Source of the DNA: Ilyomonas sp965199905
Lineage (GTDB): Bacteria > Bacteroidota > Bacteroidia > Chitinophagales > Chitinophagaceae
Length of the DNA: 64,000 nucleotides
Assembly: GCA_965199905.1 (NCBI GenBank)
Contig: OZ241366.1
Location: 4,092,001-4,156,000 of the forward strand
Direction of reading: 5' to 3'
Part shown: positions 51,202-61,754 of the stretch, piece after piece
Numbering within the stretch: position 1 is the first letter of the stretch
Layout: each line of letters begins with the position of its first letter
Position numbers and translations under genes: made by a program
The notes under the pieces: generated by a model
Seen by the model: the letters and a program-made list of their open reading frames with translations, nothing else
The model's database searches: none
What the model was told of the DNA's origin: nothing

Positions 51202-51365
51202 TGTAGAAGAAAGCTCCAAAGAGAATATTGAACACATAACGCCTGCCTTTACAGTCAGGAATAATCCAGTTTTTATACCCGAATTATAAGAATGTTAGCC
51301 ATTCAATATAAACAGTTGCAATCAACTTATATCCTATACCACACATTTAACATCGTACATAAAAG

Positions 51366-53747
51366 CTACACAATCACCACACCTTTCTCTTTCAGATAAT
51401 CATAAATATCCTTCGCCACTTCACTCTTCGCTACATCTACTCTTGTTACATCCAGGCACCAGAACAAAAACGACAACTGCAGATTTTTAGAGCCAATAGC
51501 ACTTACCAGCATTTCCGGCGCTTTTTCATTCGACACGTTATCGTTTTTGCAAATCAGGTCAACAATATCTTTTCGCATTCCATCTTCATCCGGCAAGTCA
51601 CCCACCGATACTGTTATTATTGCCCGTATCGGGTTGTTTGTCAGCGTCCAGTTCACAATGTTTTGAGAGAGTATATTCCCGTTCGGGATAATCACTTCCG
51701 ACCCATCCGCCGTTACCAGCGTACTTGCGCGGATGCCAATTTCTTTCACGCGGCCTTTCTTATCACCTAATTCCACAACGTCACCAATGCGCAGTGGTCT
51801 GTCGAATATCAAAATCACCCCCGACACAAAATTGCTTACAATATTCTGCAGGCCCAAGCCAATGCCTACGCTTAATGCACCCAATATCACCGTGATTCTG
51901 TCCACCGGCAGCCCCGACGCCGCCACGGCTAATAAGAAGCCTCCAATCAGCAATACCAGCCGTGTAATTAACAATCGTGAGCGTGCCCCGCCTACATCTA
52001 TTCCCACATCTTCGCCGGTATCGCCAAAGAAAAGCGCAATGTATTTCTGCAGGTAATGTGCCAGCCAGATGATGCCGCCAAACAGCACAATTTCCCACAG
52101 GGTGAATGTATAGTTGCCAATTTGCCGCTTTGCCAGGAACAAGCCCTGCAGCGCATCCAGTATTGTATCATACACATTCAGGTTGGTGGTAAATACAATC
52201 AGCCACAGCACAATGGATAGCACCGTTGCCGCGCGGTCAAGGTTCTTTTGTATAGGCGCATACACAAACGGACCGGCATAATCCTTTCGCAACCGGCTCG
52301 AAAATATTTGCAGTAAAAATGCTTCTGTAATAATGCGCACAAACACCGTCAGGCTTATCATCTGCGCAAAGCCATATACGGCTGTTGTCCCGAATATCTT
52401 CGTCAGCGTCAGTCGTCCGGCAAGGTTGGCTACGGCTGCTAATAAATTAAACACCGTATAAAATCCCGCTGCCGTCAGCAGGTTCAGCCGTATGCGGATG
52501 TCTGCTTTCCAGATGTGCCGGAAAAAGAAAGTTCCAAACAGAAACGCTACCACATCCACAAGGAACATCACCCAGCGCATCCCCGTAAACGGCACGTTTA
52601 GCAGATTGCCAAAAGGAATCACTAAGAATAGCCCGATGATAAAGCACCAACCATAAAACAGGTCTCTCGGCCACCGCTTCCAGAACACTACCGTCAGTAT
52701 TATCATCAGCACAAACTCCACCGATTCTAAGTAGATTGCCGGCGCATTCAAGTCGGTTAAAGGTGCCAATGTCAGCATCACAACAAACGCCGTAGCAAAG
52801 GGCAGCGGTCGCACAAAAAGGAAGTGAAACATCTCGGTTTGCGCCATTTTATCCCGCCGCTTCACGCTTCTAAAATTCCACCATACCCAGAAAAAAATAA
52901 GCGCGCCGCCTGCTATCAGCCACAGCCGCTGGCTGCGTGTATTCACAAAATAATAGCGCGCGGCCGCATCCAGGTTGTCGCTCGATTTTGAATAATCCAC
53001 CAGCAGTCTCCGGTTCTTCTCCTGCACTGTTTCCCACAGGTATGGCACTTCCTTGCCAAAGGCTTGCGGGCCCAGCTCCTGCAGCCGCCTGTCCGTTTGA
53101 TACGCCAGTTCTTTCAGCGTAATATCGTTTTGCGAAGCATGTCCGCGCAGGTCATTCAGCCATGCCGTTGCCTTGCGCACCAGCGTATCCGTATCCTTCC
53201 ACTTTTGCCGTATCGGCTTCAGCACATTCGTGTATTTCTGCCGCAGCACGGTATCGCGGTACATGTGGCGCAGCACGGTGTCTTTTCGTATCGCCAGTAT
53301 CTGCCGCTTCAGGCTGTCTAATTGCCCGTCATAACTATTCAGCGCCAGCCGGTATTTGTTATTGCCCTCCTGCAGGTTGTCTATCAGCGTCTGGAACATC
53401 TGTATGTTTCGCAGGCTCAGCACGCGGCTATCCAGCGCCAGACCGTCCTGTATCACACGGATAGCAGAGTCGGCATTCTACAGGTTCTTTTCTATACGCC
53501 CTGCACCATCGAAGGAAGTTGTTATCAGTGGCACTTCATTCAGCGTTTCCTGCATGCGCTCTATGGCGTCCAGGTAGTCGCTCGTCGTCAGCACATTGCC
53601 ATCGCTAAACATCGTGCTATCGAAGTACCGGTTGGGATGTTTGGCAGAATCGGCGCGGCGCGCTGAATCGCGATAGTGTTTGGTAGAATCCTGTGCGTGC
53701 AGCGACAGCACGGAGAACAGGATAAAAAAGCAGAGAATATATCGCAT
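51366..53747 (-). pseudogene. MscS-family mechanosensitive channel split by an in-frame TAG
   Basis: A frame of 794 codons from ATG 53747 (signal peptide MRYILCFFILFSVLSLHAQ) to 51366 is interrupted by one TAG at 53478-53480. The residues before it (GRIEKN L) and after it (NADSAIRVIQDG) are in the same frame. The C-terminal 696 residues hold a coiled coil, many membrane helices, the pore region LGLQNIVSNFVSGVILIFDR and the beta domain RIGDVVELGDKKGRVKEIGI. It could be an inactivated gene, a stop read through at low rate, or a sequencing error. It lies just right of the cassette array. Confidence 0.75.
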
Positions 53748-54117
53748 GGATGCAATATTAGGGAAGTTTAGGTAGGAGAGGGAATGGCTTAACAGGGTTG
53801 TAAAGAAAAATGAAGCGGTTGCGCCGTCATTACGCAAACTTGTGGCGCTATAAGCGCCATGCCCTCGTCAGGGCTCATTATAAATCGGGTTATCAGATAT
53901 TAGCGGACATTTTAACTAAAACAAACAAAATGGTCAAGGCTCATTATAAATCGGGTTATCAGGGGCTTTAGCCTGTGGCGTCTTTAGCGCCATGCAGAAT
54001 CTGATGACTGCAAGGTTGTTCGTCGGCCGAATACCGAAAGGAAGATAATTAGAATTAATGATGAAGTGAGATATGTCAGCAGGCATAGCAGAAAACCTGT
54101 CATTGTGCGTTCGTTTC
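53748..54117. other. Non-coding stretch with a 25-base direct repeat
   Basis: GGCTCATTATAAATCGGGTT plus ATCAG occurs at 53872-53896 and again at 53938-53962. Around it are palindromes GGCGCTATAAGCGCC and a GGCTTTAGCC segment. It could be a remnant of a mobile element; no gene is seen. Confidence 0.6.
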
Positions 54118-55524
54118 TTATTGTTTAATCCACATAAGTTGTCCCATGTTTAGCAACCGAATTCCTGAATTTATGTCCGAAATGAATTCATATCTAATAG
54201 TATAGCTGCCTTTACCAGCTTCTTTAAAGCTATTACTTCCCGATGGAACGAGTTGGTTATCAGGCAAAACATCCTGTAAATAAGTCGAATACAAGTTGTC
54301 CTCTTTTTCATAAATACGGAGGCTGTCGTAGCTGCCGTCAAGCTTATAGAGCCCAACAAACTTTTGCAAGTCTGTGACGGGTGGTTTCGTGAAAATTGGC
54401 ACCAGCAATTCACTGATGTATCGGTTTATTCTTGAAAAGTCAAAGTCCGTTGTGTTTGTTAACACTAACCAACCAAGTTTTATGTCAGGATTCAGTGCCA
54501 GTTCGCAGCGGAAGCCCAGCATTGCTCCTTCATGAAAAACAAACGGATAGGATGGCTTCCAAGCAATACTTAAAGCTCTCATTTTTGCTTTGTTTTTTGG
54601 CGAAAGCACGCCATTTGTTTCATTCGCATTTGTATCGAATTGAAAACTAATGAACTTTGTCAGGTCCATTGCGCTGGCAAACATGCCGCCGGCAGGCATG
54701 GCAGAATTTGGCTTAAAGAACGGCACGCAGATAAAGTCTTTTACACTGTCTCTATAATAATACCCTTTTGCTACACTTGCCATGTTGGGCGGTTCACTGT
54801 AAAAGCGACTGCTATCCATATTCAGAGGCTTACAAATATTTGAAATTACATATTTTGAGTAATCTATTTTAGCAGCACGCGCTACGGCTGTGCCAAGTAA
54901 GGCATAGCCAAGATTGGAATAATGACGGTCTCCATAACTTAGTAATGCATAGTCAGGATATTCTTTCCTGATGAACGCTAATGATCGCAAAAACTCTTTG
55001 TTTGTTGCCGCTTCTATAAAAGGTTCGTTCCGGTTATCTATCATCCATTTATCTACTTGCTTGGCAAATGAGATATCTGCGGGAGAATTGCGTGGTAGTC
55101 CCGAAGTATGCGTGGCAAGTTGAAACAGCGTAGTGCCACTCGTACTACTTACGAAAGAACTGCCTTCATATTCAGGCACATACTTCGTTACATCATCATC
55201 AAGGGTTACAACGCCTTTTTGTACCAGTTGCATGAGCATTGTAGCAGTAAACACTTTGGTAAGTGATTGAATAGAATAAGGTGAATAAACGGTAGCCCGT
55301 ATTTTATTCTCTACATCACTATATCCGAGTGCTTCCTGAAAAATAACATCTTTGCCCTGAACAACAGCAACAACAATGCTTGGTGCGTGATACCTTTCCA
55401 TAAAACCTTGCACACCAAGGTGCAACTGCTCCACAACTGAATCAGGCAGCACTTTTTGCGAGTGGCAAACTGACGGAATCAAGCCTTCTAAAAAAACAAT
55501 GAATACAAATAATAATCTGCGCAT
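54118..55524 (-). CDS. Exported beta-lactamase-like serine hydrolase
   Basis: A 468-residue exported protein: signal peptide (about 1-22), then a beta-lactamase/class C PBP-type domain (about 30-360) with the Ser-x-x-Lys motif in IQSLTKVFTATMLMQL, the Tyr-x-Asn motif in HYSNLGYALLG, and a C-terminal beta-barrel-like extension. Such Bacteroidota enzymes are mostly peptidases or esterases rather than antibiotic lactamases. It stands alone, divergent from a small barrel-like protein gene. Confidence 0.88.
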   Translation of the reverse strand: MRRLLFVFIVFLEGLIPSVCHSQKVLPDSVVEQLHLGVQGFMERYHAPSIVVAVVQGKDVIFQEALGYSDVENKIRATVYSPYSIQSLTKVFTATMLMQLVQKGVVTLDDDVTKYVPEYEGSSFVSSTSGTTLFQLATHTSGLPRNSPADISFAKQVDKWMIDNRNEPFIEAATNKEFLRSLAFIRKEYPDYALLSYGDRHYSNLGYALLGTAVARAAKIDYSKYVISNICKPLNMDSSRFYSEPPNMASVAKGYYYRDSVKDFICVPFFKPNSAMPAGGMFASAMDLTKFISFQFDTNANETNGVLSPKNKAKMRALSIAWKPSYPFVFHEGAMLGFRCELALNPDIKLGWLVLTNTTDFDFSRINRYISELLVPIFTKPPVTDLQKFVGLYKLDGSYDSLRIYEKEDNLYSTYLQDVLPDNQLVPSGSNSFKEAGKGSYTIRYEFISDINSGIRLLNMGQLMWIKQ

Positions 55525-55764
55525 GATAGCCTTTTACTTACACAAAACTAAAATGGATTCTAAGCTGTTTGTGTTGTATTTAATAAAGGGCTTAGGAGCA
55601 TTGATTATTGGTGTAAATACGTGATAAAAGGATACAGTACAAACTAACTCAAGTTTAATGAGGGAGATGTGGCTTCCTTTATCCAAAACAATGACACCTG
55701 TAATTCTTACATAAAGCAACAAATAAAGAGTAATTTGCATCTCTCTAACAAAACTCATTGTTAT

Positions 55765-56310
55765 ATGAAATTTGCCTTAATTATGCTCGCCTGTTGCCTG
55801 TCTGTTCTTTTCACTTTTGCGCAGGATACCATAAGCCTCAAACACGAATCGCAAAAAAGCAAAGTGTACACCGACCGGCCGCCGCAAGCCATTTACGCCG
55901 AGCTTGGTGGTAACGGCATCCTTCTGTCTGTCAACTACGACAGGCGTTTCAATAAGCGCACCACCGGTCTTGGCTTCCGCGCCGGGTTAGGCTATAGCTT
56001 CGATTCGTACACACCCTTCGTCACAGTACCAATTGCCATCAACTACCTGATGGGGAAAAGGAATAGTTTTTTCGAAGTCGGGGTGGGCGAAACACCTGTA
56101 TTTATAGGAAACGTAAAAGACTATGGTGGCATATCCATTGGCGATGAAGATTTCACTAGTAAAGAGGTGCTTTTAATTACCGCGCTCAATATCGGGTACC
56201 GCCTGCAACCCGTAAAGGGAGGGTTTAATTTGCGCGCAGGCTTCATGCCTCTCTTTGTAAAAAGCAGTACATCTATTCTTCCTTATGTCAGCCTGGGTTA
56301 TAACTTCTAA
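55765..56310 (+). CDS. Small outer-membrane beta-barrel-like protein
   Basis: A 181-residue exported protein from ATG 55765 (signal peptide ending LFTFAQ). The mature part alternates hydrophobic and polar residues with aromatic strand ends (AIYAELGGNGILLSVNYDRRF, GLGFRAGLGYSF) and ends with an aromatic residue (ILPYVSLGYNF), as in small eight-strand barrels. Function unknown. An earlier start at 55669 would bury the signal peptide. Confidence 0.75.
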   Translation: MKFALIMLACCLSVLFTFAQDTISLKHESQKSKVYTDRPPQAIYAELGGNGILLSVNYDRRFNKRTTGLGFRAGLGYSFDSYTPFVTVPIAINYLMGKRNSFFEVGVGETPVFIGNVKDYGGISIGDEDFTSKEVLLITALNIGYRLQPVKGGFNLRAGFMPLFVKSSTSILPYVSLGYNF

Positions 56311-56433
56311 GTGGAGCCGTGTAAAGGGAACTTACTTCCAAAGGCGCATGAGGGGCAATCTGTGCGCAGCGCCTGTCGCGCTTTAGTTGTTGATAAGCTG
56401 TAGTAAGATGAAATAAAACTCGTTTCCGCAAGG

Positions 56434-57663
56434 CTATTGCGCAGCTATATCGGCGCGGTTGAGGCGAATGGTTTGCCATTTCCATTCTACCAGTGAGCGC
56501 CATAAGTATTCTACAGGGCCGGTACTAAAATATTGCAGCCACAGCCGGCTATACCATAGCTGGATAATAAAATAGCCCAGCCCGATAGTGAACGCAACAG
56601 TGGGCCCATACCGGCTAATAAAACCCAGACCTACGCCATAGAAAAACCATACACCGAACAGGGATTGCATAATATAGTTGGTTAGCGTCATACGGCCGGC
56701 AAAAGCGAAAATGCCAAGTGCCTTCTTTGCAAAAGGAACCTGGTAAAGGATTATCAGGAAGCACAATAAGAAAAATGCGGTACACTCGATACTGAGGCAG
56801 TTAAAAAAGGAAAGTACATCGCGCCACGCTAAAGGAATATCGCTTTCCGTTGCCCCGAATGGCTTGGCAGCCAGCCTTGCAAATGAATTGCTGCCAAAAA
56901 AGCCAACCCCGAAAGAAAATAGCAGGCAACGGCGTAGCAGACCTTTGTTTGTGCTTAGCTTTTCAAACAGTCTTGCCTCTGCGGCCAGGTAGCCAAACAA
57001 AAAGTTACCAAATATGGGGAAGAGATAAAAGCACACATTGTATGGGTCCCAGTTCGATGCCAGATCGCGTAGCAGGTTAGCCTGAAAGAAGTTCGTATAG
57101 TTATCGCTAATTAATCCCTGGTACATCTGCACTTTCATGTCGCTCGATAAAAGGGCAAAAGGAAAATGATAGCGGAGCAATACAGACATGGCGGGAATCA
57201 AAACAGAACACACTACCGCTATAATAAAAAGAGATCTGTCTGAACGCTTGTACACAAGCAGCAAGCCCAGCCCGCACACCGCATAAAAGCGGAGAATATC
57301 GCCTGCCCATATCAGGTAAGCATGAAGTACGCCGATGAAAAGCAGCATTAGCATGCGCCTGGCAAATTTGCTTTCTATCCGGTAGCCGTTGCGGTTGGCT
57401 TTTGCCAGTTGAAAATAGAAGCCAACGCCAAACAGGAACGCAAATAAAGTGCGTGCCTTGTTTATCAAAAACAGGTTGAGGAAAAAGTTAGTAAAGCTGT
57501 CAACAGATGAAGAAGAAAGTGCTGCACTGCTTACAGGGCTCGTATAAACCGTACTCCACCCAGCAAACTCGCCCGAAAAATGTACCAGCAAAATGCAAAC
57601 CAGCGCAAAACCACGTATGATGTCAATAATTTCTATCCGGTTCGAAGTGGGTGTTTGTGTCAT
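56434..57663 (-). CDS. DUF418 family membrane protein
   Basis: A 409-residue multi-pass inner-membrane protein. The N-terminal RIEIIDIIRGFALVCILLVH and the C-terminal region (GRMTLTNYIMQSLFGVWFFYG, then FIIQLWYSRLWLQYFSTGPVEYLWRSL) are diagnostic of the DUF418/YeiB family. It is related to acyltransferase-like membrane proteins, but the function is not established. Stand-alone gene. Confidence 0.9.
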   Translation of the reverse strand: MTQTPTSNRIEIIDIIRGFALVCILLVHFSGEFAGWSTVYTSPVSSAALSSSSVDSFTNFFLNLFLINKARTLFAFLFGVGFYFQLAKANRNGYRIESKFARRMLMLLFIGVLHAYLIWAGDILRFYAVCGLGLLLVYKRSDRSLFIIAVVCSVLIPAMSVLLRYHFPFALLSSDMKVQMYQGLISDNYTNFFQANLLRDLASNWDPYNVCFYLFPIFGNFLFGYLAAEARLFEKLSTNKGLLRRCLLFSFGVGFFGSNSFARLAAKPFGATESDIPLAWRDVLSFFNCLSIECTAFFLLCFLIILYQVPFAKKALGIFAFAGRMTLTNYIMQSLFGVWFFYGVGLGFISRYGPTVAFTIGLGYFIIQLWYSRLWLQYFSTGPVEYLWRSLVEWKWQTIRLNRADIAAQ

Positions 57664-57909
57664 AAAGATCTCTAAAAAACTAACGGCGGGAAGTGAAAAG
57701 GGTACGTGTAAAACCTGACAGGATTTATCGAAAATGATGCGACAATTACCCGCCTCCGGGCTTTATTAGGTAAGGAGGGAAATTTGTGGGGTCGAAAGAG
57801 TCTTCTTCCACTGTTATGTCCTTTACATCAAATCTTCAGTTATAAACTACATAGCACCGGGCGAACATCTGCGATGCTTCTGGTGTGTTGCAAAATCAGT
57901 GCAGGCTTA

Positions 57910-58263
57910 TTACGAATTCAATATCCTGTCAACTTCTTTTTTATACTCTTTATTCGAAATAATGCCTGACTGCCTTAATACTGTCAGGTGTTCAATGTCA
58001 TGCTGCATGTAAGATGAATTCTCACATGTATTATCGGCTGTTTTTACTACGTGCTTTTGTTGTTTTGTTTTAAAAAAGAAAGTAATAATCAGCCCGATTA
58101 TTGCGCTGGCAACAATACAAATGACGCATGAGCCCCAAAAGCCAATCACTCTTTTGGAACCAATAAAAAAAGCAATAGCAACAGATAGTGCTATGTTACT
58201 GGTAATGCAAAGCAACAACAGAGGGGTAAAACCGACAGGCAAAATGAGAAGGGGACATCTCAT
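57910..58263 (-). CDS. Two-helix membrane protein with SHOCT-like C-terminus
   Basis: A 117-residue protein with an N-terminal hydrophobic region of two helices (PVGFTPLLLLCITSNIALSV, then GFWGSCVICIVASAIIGLII), a basic linker, and a C-terminal SHOCT-like segment (EHLTVLRQSGIISNKEYKKE). SHOCT segments are short oligomerisation tails on membrane proteins. Function unknown. Confidence 0.68.
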   Translation of the reverse strand: MRCPLLILPVGFTPLLLLCITSNIALSVAIAFFIGSKRVIGFWGSCVICIVASAIIGLIITFFFKTKQQKHVVKTADNTCENSSYMQHDIEHLTVLRQSGIISNKEYKKEVDRILNS

Positions 58264-58319
58264 AACTCAATTATTTTCAGTAAAGACGTAAAAATAAGAA
58301 AAGAGGATATAGCGCAGGT

Positions 58320-59207
58320 ATGAAAAATAAAACGGAAATTGATCTGGTGATTGTTATCCCCATAGGTCCGGGTACCGAGCTCAGGTTTGTTACAGATACA
58401 ATTGACAGTCTGTACTATTATGCAGCTCATCAGTTTCAAATCATCATTGCCGACGATTCGGGGCAGCAGCTCGGTGAGCAGGTTAAAAAGCTCTTTCCGG
58501 CGGCTGATCTTATCAAAACTGCTAAAAACAACGGGCGTTATGGCGGGTTATACATCACCCTGAGTATCGCATACCGGTACGCAATAGAGCATTACCATTT
58601 TAAAGCCTTGTTTAAGGTAGATACAGATGCTTTAATAATTGGTAATGCGCCTGAAAAAGAAGCAGTTGCGCTTTTCGCCAGTCAGCCGCATATCGGCATG
58701 GCAGGGCAATATGGAAAATAATATAACGGCGAACCCTGGAACATTGCCTGGCCGCGCCAGCGCATTTTAAACAGCGCCACTACGTGGAAGTTTATAAAGC
58801 GACCCATTGCAAACCGGGTGTTGAGAAAGCAATATAAAAAAGCCGTTGCCAATGGTTACCATGCAGGCGAAAGTGTGTTTGGCGCTTCTTATTTTATAAG
58901 TGCGCCCTGCCTGCAGGCATTGAACAGCGAAGGCTTATTGCCCGATGAAAGGCTGCGAACCGTGTACCTGGAAGAAGATCATATCTTCAGCCTGCTGGTT
59001 AAAGCGGCAGGCTTTCATTTGCACGATTTATCCGCGGGGAACCTTCCCTTTGGCTGCGACTGGAAAGAATTGCCCGACTCGCCTGAAAACCTGGTGGCAA
59101 ATGGCAAGCGAATCATTCACTCAACCCGGCGTTGGAAGCAGATGAATGAGGACCATATCCGGCAGTATTTTAGAGAACAAAGAAAAGAAGCGAACAGAAA
59201 TAGATAG
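58320..59207 (+). pseudogene. Glycosyltransferase-like gene split by an in-frame TAA
   Basis: One frame of 296 codons is interrupted by TAA at 58719-58721 (GQYGK stop YNGEPWNIAWP). The N-terminal part is a GT-A fold with IPIGPGTELRFVTDTIDSLYY, IIIADDSG and the DxD motif in KVDTDALII. The C-terminal part has NGYHAGESVFGASYF and EEDHIFSLLVKAAGF. All pieces are in one frame, so a single nonsense change disables it. The acceptor is unknown. A GT14-like gene follows, convergent. Confidence 0.75.
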
Positions 59208-59260
59208 AATGCGTGGGTTATCACAATTTCTACCAAATACTTCTACTGTAAACTAAAAGG

Positions 59261-60166
59261 CTAAGCGCCCTTTTTAATATCATAGTTTACATCATGCCTG
59301 TTTTTGTCTATAACATCCATTATTTCAGCATCATAATCCATATCAAACTTCCTGGCAAACAAAGCATCCGAGTTTAGAATATCTTCTTTATCAGTAGAAG
59401 TTAGTGTTTCAGGATGTCCGCTGTCCCTGTTTGGCCACTTCATGTAAAGCAGGTTATTATTTGTAATACCCGAGCGCACTTTTTCATCATTTGCATTCAA
59501 TAAAATGTTATGAAAGAAAAGCTCATCGGGAGCAAATGTATATTTATGAAAAGCCGAGTACCCCGGGTTGTTGTCAACAAAGTTGAGAATGTATTGCAGC
59601 GTGTACCTGTCTGTAGTAAACCACTGAGAACCGGCAAAAGGCTTCATGTTTTGGGGAAACTTCCTTTTCAGGAAGGGAAGTTTTGAGGATAAAAAATTCA
59701 TCGTTTTAGCAGTATAGCGCTCGTGCGCACGAAGCCCGATAAAATATTTGTCTATCCGGTACAGTCCGCCCCGTATTTTCCACCGGTCATAATCGGGAAT
59801 AGATGTGTATTCGAGAAACGTGCGAAACTGCGAATCGCGCAAATAAGCATCAATATCTCCATTGCCTTTAATAGGATAATGCTGACCGCTCACAACGGAA
59901 ATGAAATCAAATTTTTCCCTGCATTGCATAGCAGCTCTCATTCCCCGCAGTGTGGCTTCTACTAATCCCAAACCTCCCCATTTGGTAGCCACACTTTTAA
60001 TGGCTGCCACACCCAGTGTTTCGTGGCTTATTTTCCGCCATTCGGGGGAAAGCACTTTTTTATCTACATGAATAAAAAAAGTAGAGTTGCCATCATCAAG
60101 AGAGTATATTAAACGGCGTACTTGTTCCGGGTTTTTGTGAGCCAGAACAATATAGGCTTTCTTCAT
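59261..60166 (-). CDS. Beta-1,6-N-acetylglucosaminyltransferase-like enzyme (GT14, core-2/I branching family)
   Basis: A 301-residue protein with the GT14 pattern: AYIVLAHKNPEQVRRLIYSL at the start, FFIHVDKK, SVVSGQHYPIKG, GSQWFTTDRYTLQYIL and YTFAPDELFFHNILLN. In bacteria these enzymes decorate surface glycans; donor and acceptor are not known. No membrane segment. It is a stand-alone gene convergent with the broken glycosyltransferase. Confidence 0.87.
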   Translation of the reverse strand: MKKAYIVLAHKNPEQVRRLIYSLDDGNSTFFIHVDKKVLSPEWRKISHETLGVAAIKSVATKWGGLGLVEATLRGMRAAMQCREKFDFISVVSGQHYPIKGNGDIDAYLRDSQFRTFLEYTSIPDYDRWKIRGGLYRIDKYFIGLRAHERYTAKTMNFLSSKLPFLKRKFPQNMKPFAGSQWFTTDRYTLQYILNFVDNNPGYSAFHKYTFAPDELFFHNILLNANDEKVRSGITNNNLLYMKWPNRDSGHPETLTSTDKEDILNSDALFARKFDMDYDAEIMDVIDKNRHDVNYDIKKGA

Positions 60167-60466
60167 AGGTATCTACATGTGTTTTTTACAATAAATTAGC
60201 TGGCACAGCACTTTCAAATCGCGTTCTGTTTATTCATAATTTATTTAAAAACCTGAATTATATGACGATTCAATAAGCTTAAAGCCTTAACAGTCAGTTT
60301 ATAAAAAAAGGAAATAAATGAGTAAGATACTAAGGTAGGCTTTAATGCATGGGATATTATAGTAGAAAATAAATACCACTGCTTCTTTCTTTGTGTAATG
60401 AGGAACGTGCCTGCAGGATGTGGTTGCAGCACAAACAAATACCTGCGCCGGAGTTAAGAATTATTT
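60167..60466. other. Non-coding stretch, nothing recognised
   Basis: About 300 bases upstream of the GT14-like gene and downstream of TIGR03643. No repeat copy or clear terminator. Confidence 0.4.
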
Positions 60467-60748
60467 TTACCGTTTACTCAATTTATTAAGGCTTATCTGG
60501 CGCTGGCTATCGCTTTTAAATGTAAGCGTATTTGGGTTGCGCAGCTTCTCGTGCTTTGTTTCCCTGCCCTGCACCCGCCGGCGCCACATATTGAAGGAAG
60601 AGCGTTTCATTTCGCGGCGCATCAGGTCTATTACCTCGCCTTCCGATAGTTGAAACTGCAAGGTAATAGCTTCAAAAGGTGTGCGGTCTTCCCATGCCAT
60701 TTCTATAATGCGGTCTATATCTATGGCTGATAATTCTTTCTTTTCCAT
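60467..60748 (-). CDS. TIGR03643 family protein
   Basis: A 93-residue basic soluble protein: IDRIIEMAWEDRTPFEAITL, FQLSEGEVIDLMRREMKRSSFNMWRRRVQGR and HEKL. This is the complete pattern of TIGR03643, a small conserved family in Bacteroidota and Cyanobacteria. The helical first half resembles an HTH, but no function is established. Confidence 0.9.
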   Translation of the reverse strand: MEKKELSAIDIDRIIEMAWEDRTPFEAITLQFQLSEGEVIDLMRREMKRSSFNMWRRRVQGRETKHEKLRNPNTLTFKSDSQRQISLNKLSKR

Positions 60749-61341
60749 TGTGCGTTATGTGTCTGTCTCCGGCTGCTATTTGCAAGGATTGTACAGCTTT
60801 TCTTTTGCGCCCAATCTCTTTGCACCGTCCCATCCAGCATATTCGTTTACAATACCGTTTTCTGTTTCAGTCAGGGCGCCTTTACCCGTGTACAAAGCTT
60901 CATCCATTGTTCTTCCGCTTCATTCTGCGTCTTGCTTTATTATTGTAATCTTATACACTCATCCCTTTACTCATACATCCGCAGCTTACATTAGATTCTT
61001 GTTGTTTCATAGAATTCATTGAAACGTAACAATCATGGCTTTATCGTTTCCAATGTAAGAGCGCAATGTTCCGAAGCGGAGGCAATGCGGGAAAAAACAG
61101 AAAGCCATATAGATAAAATAATGCGCAAACAATGAAAATGCGCGAAAACTGTATTGCCGCAAGTTTTTAAAACATGCGTATTTTCATTGTTGATTGTGTA
61201 GGAGTTATGGAGAAAGTGAGCAGGTATGATGTAGTGAAAATCCGCGCCTGTTTTTGAGCTGCCTGCAAGCATACTGCTACATTCTAAAATTTTCAAAGAT
61301 TTATTCATAAAATATTTTTTTAAAAACAGCTTTTTATTTTT
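60749..61341. other. Non-coding stretch, nothing recognised
   Basis: Nearly 600 bases between TIGR03643 and the BlaI operator, with only short unconvincing open frames. Confidence 0.4.
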
Positions 61342-61369
61342 AAATAACTATACATTTGTAGAGTTATTT
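61342..61369 (+). promoter_or_regulatory. Palindromic BlaI-type operator overlapping a TAnnTTTG box
   Basis: A 28-base dyad AAATAACT-A-TACA-TT-TGTA-G-AGTTATTT, only one mismatched pair. TACA..TGTA is the core of known BlaI/MecI operators. TACATTTG inside it matches the Bacteroidota -7 consensus, so repressor binding would cover the promoter. It lies 17 bases before the BlaI-like ATG. Confidence 0.75.
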
Positions 61370-61385
61370 ACACAAACATAGAGCA

Positions 61386-61754
61386 ATGCAATTATCAAAG
61401 TCAGAAGAACAATTAATGGAGCTTATTTGGAAACAGGAAAAAGTTTTCATGAAAGAATTGATTGAGAATTATCCAGACCCAAAACCAGCAACAACAACAA
61501 TAGCGACTTTACTAAAAAGAATGCAGGACAAAGGTTTTGTAGCTTATACTCTATTTGGAAATTCCCGACAATATTATCCATTAGTAAAAAAGTCAGACTA
61601 TTTTTCAAAGCATGTAAAAAGTATAATTAAAAACTATTTCAACAATTCCCCAATGCAATTTGCCTCGTTCTTTACAACATCAACAAACCTGACAACTTCT
61701 GAGTTAGAAGACCTAAAAAAAATTGTTGACCAGGAAATAAAAAGAAAAATATAA
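61386..61754 (+). CDS. BlaI/MecI/CopY family transcriptional repressor
   Basis: A 122-residue winged-helix repressor: SEEQLMELIWKQEKVFMKEL, then TTTIATLLKRMQDKGFVAYT (recognition helix) and a C-terminal dimerisation helix. It probably binds the palindrome 17 bases upstream and represses itself and the metallopeptidase gene, until the peptidase cleaves it, as in the S. aureus BlaI/BlaR1 pair. The stop codon overlaps the next ATG by one base. Confidence 0.92.
   Translation: MQLSKSEEQLMELIWKQEKVFMKELIENYPDPKPATTTIATLLKRMQDKGFVAYTLFGNSRQYYPLVKKSDYFSKHVKSIIKNYFNNSPMQFASFFTTSTNLTTSELEDLKKIVDQEIKRKI

Noticed and set aside
54118..55524. Antibiotic-resistance beta-lactamase
   Set aside because: The fold and SxxK motif are shared by many peptidases and esterases; nothing here points to an antibiotic substrate, and it is not near the BlaI/BlaR-like pair.
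60681..61022. Plus-strand frame of 113 codons before the BlaI gene
   Set aside because: Overlaps the TIGR03643 gene on the other strand, with atypical composition and no motif.
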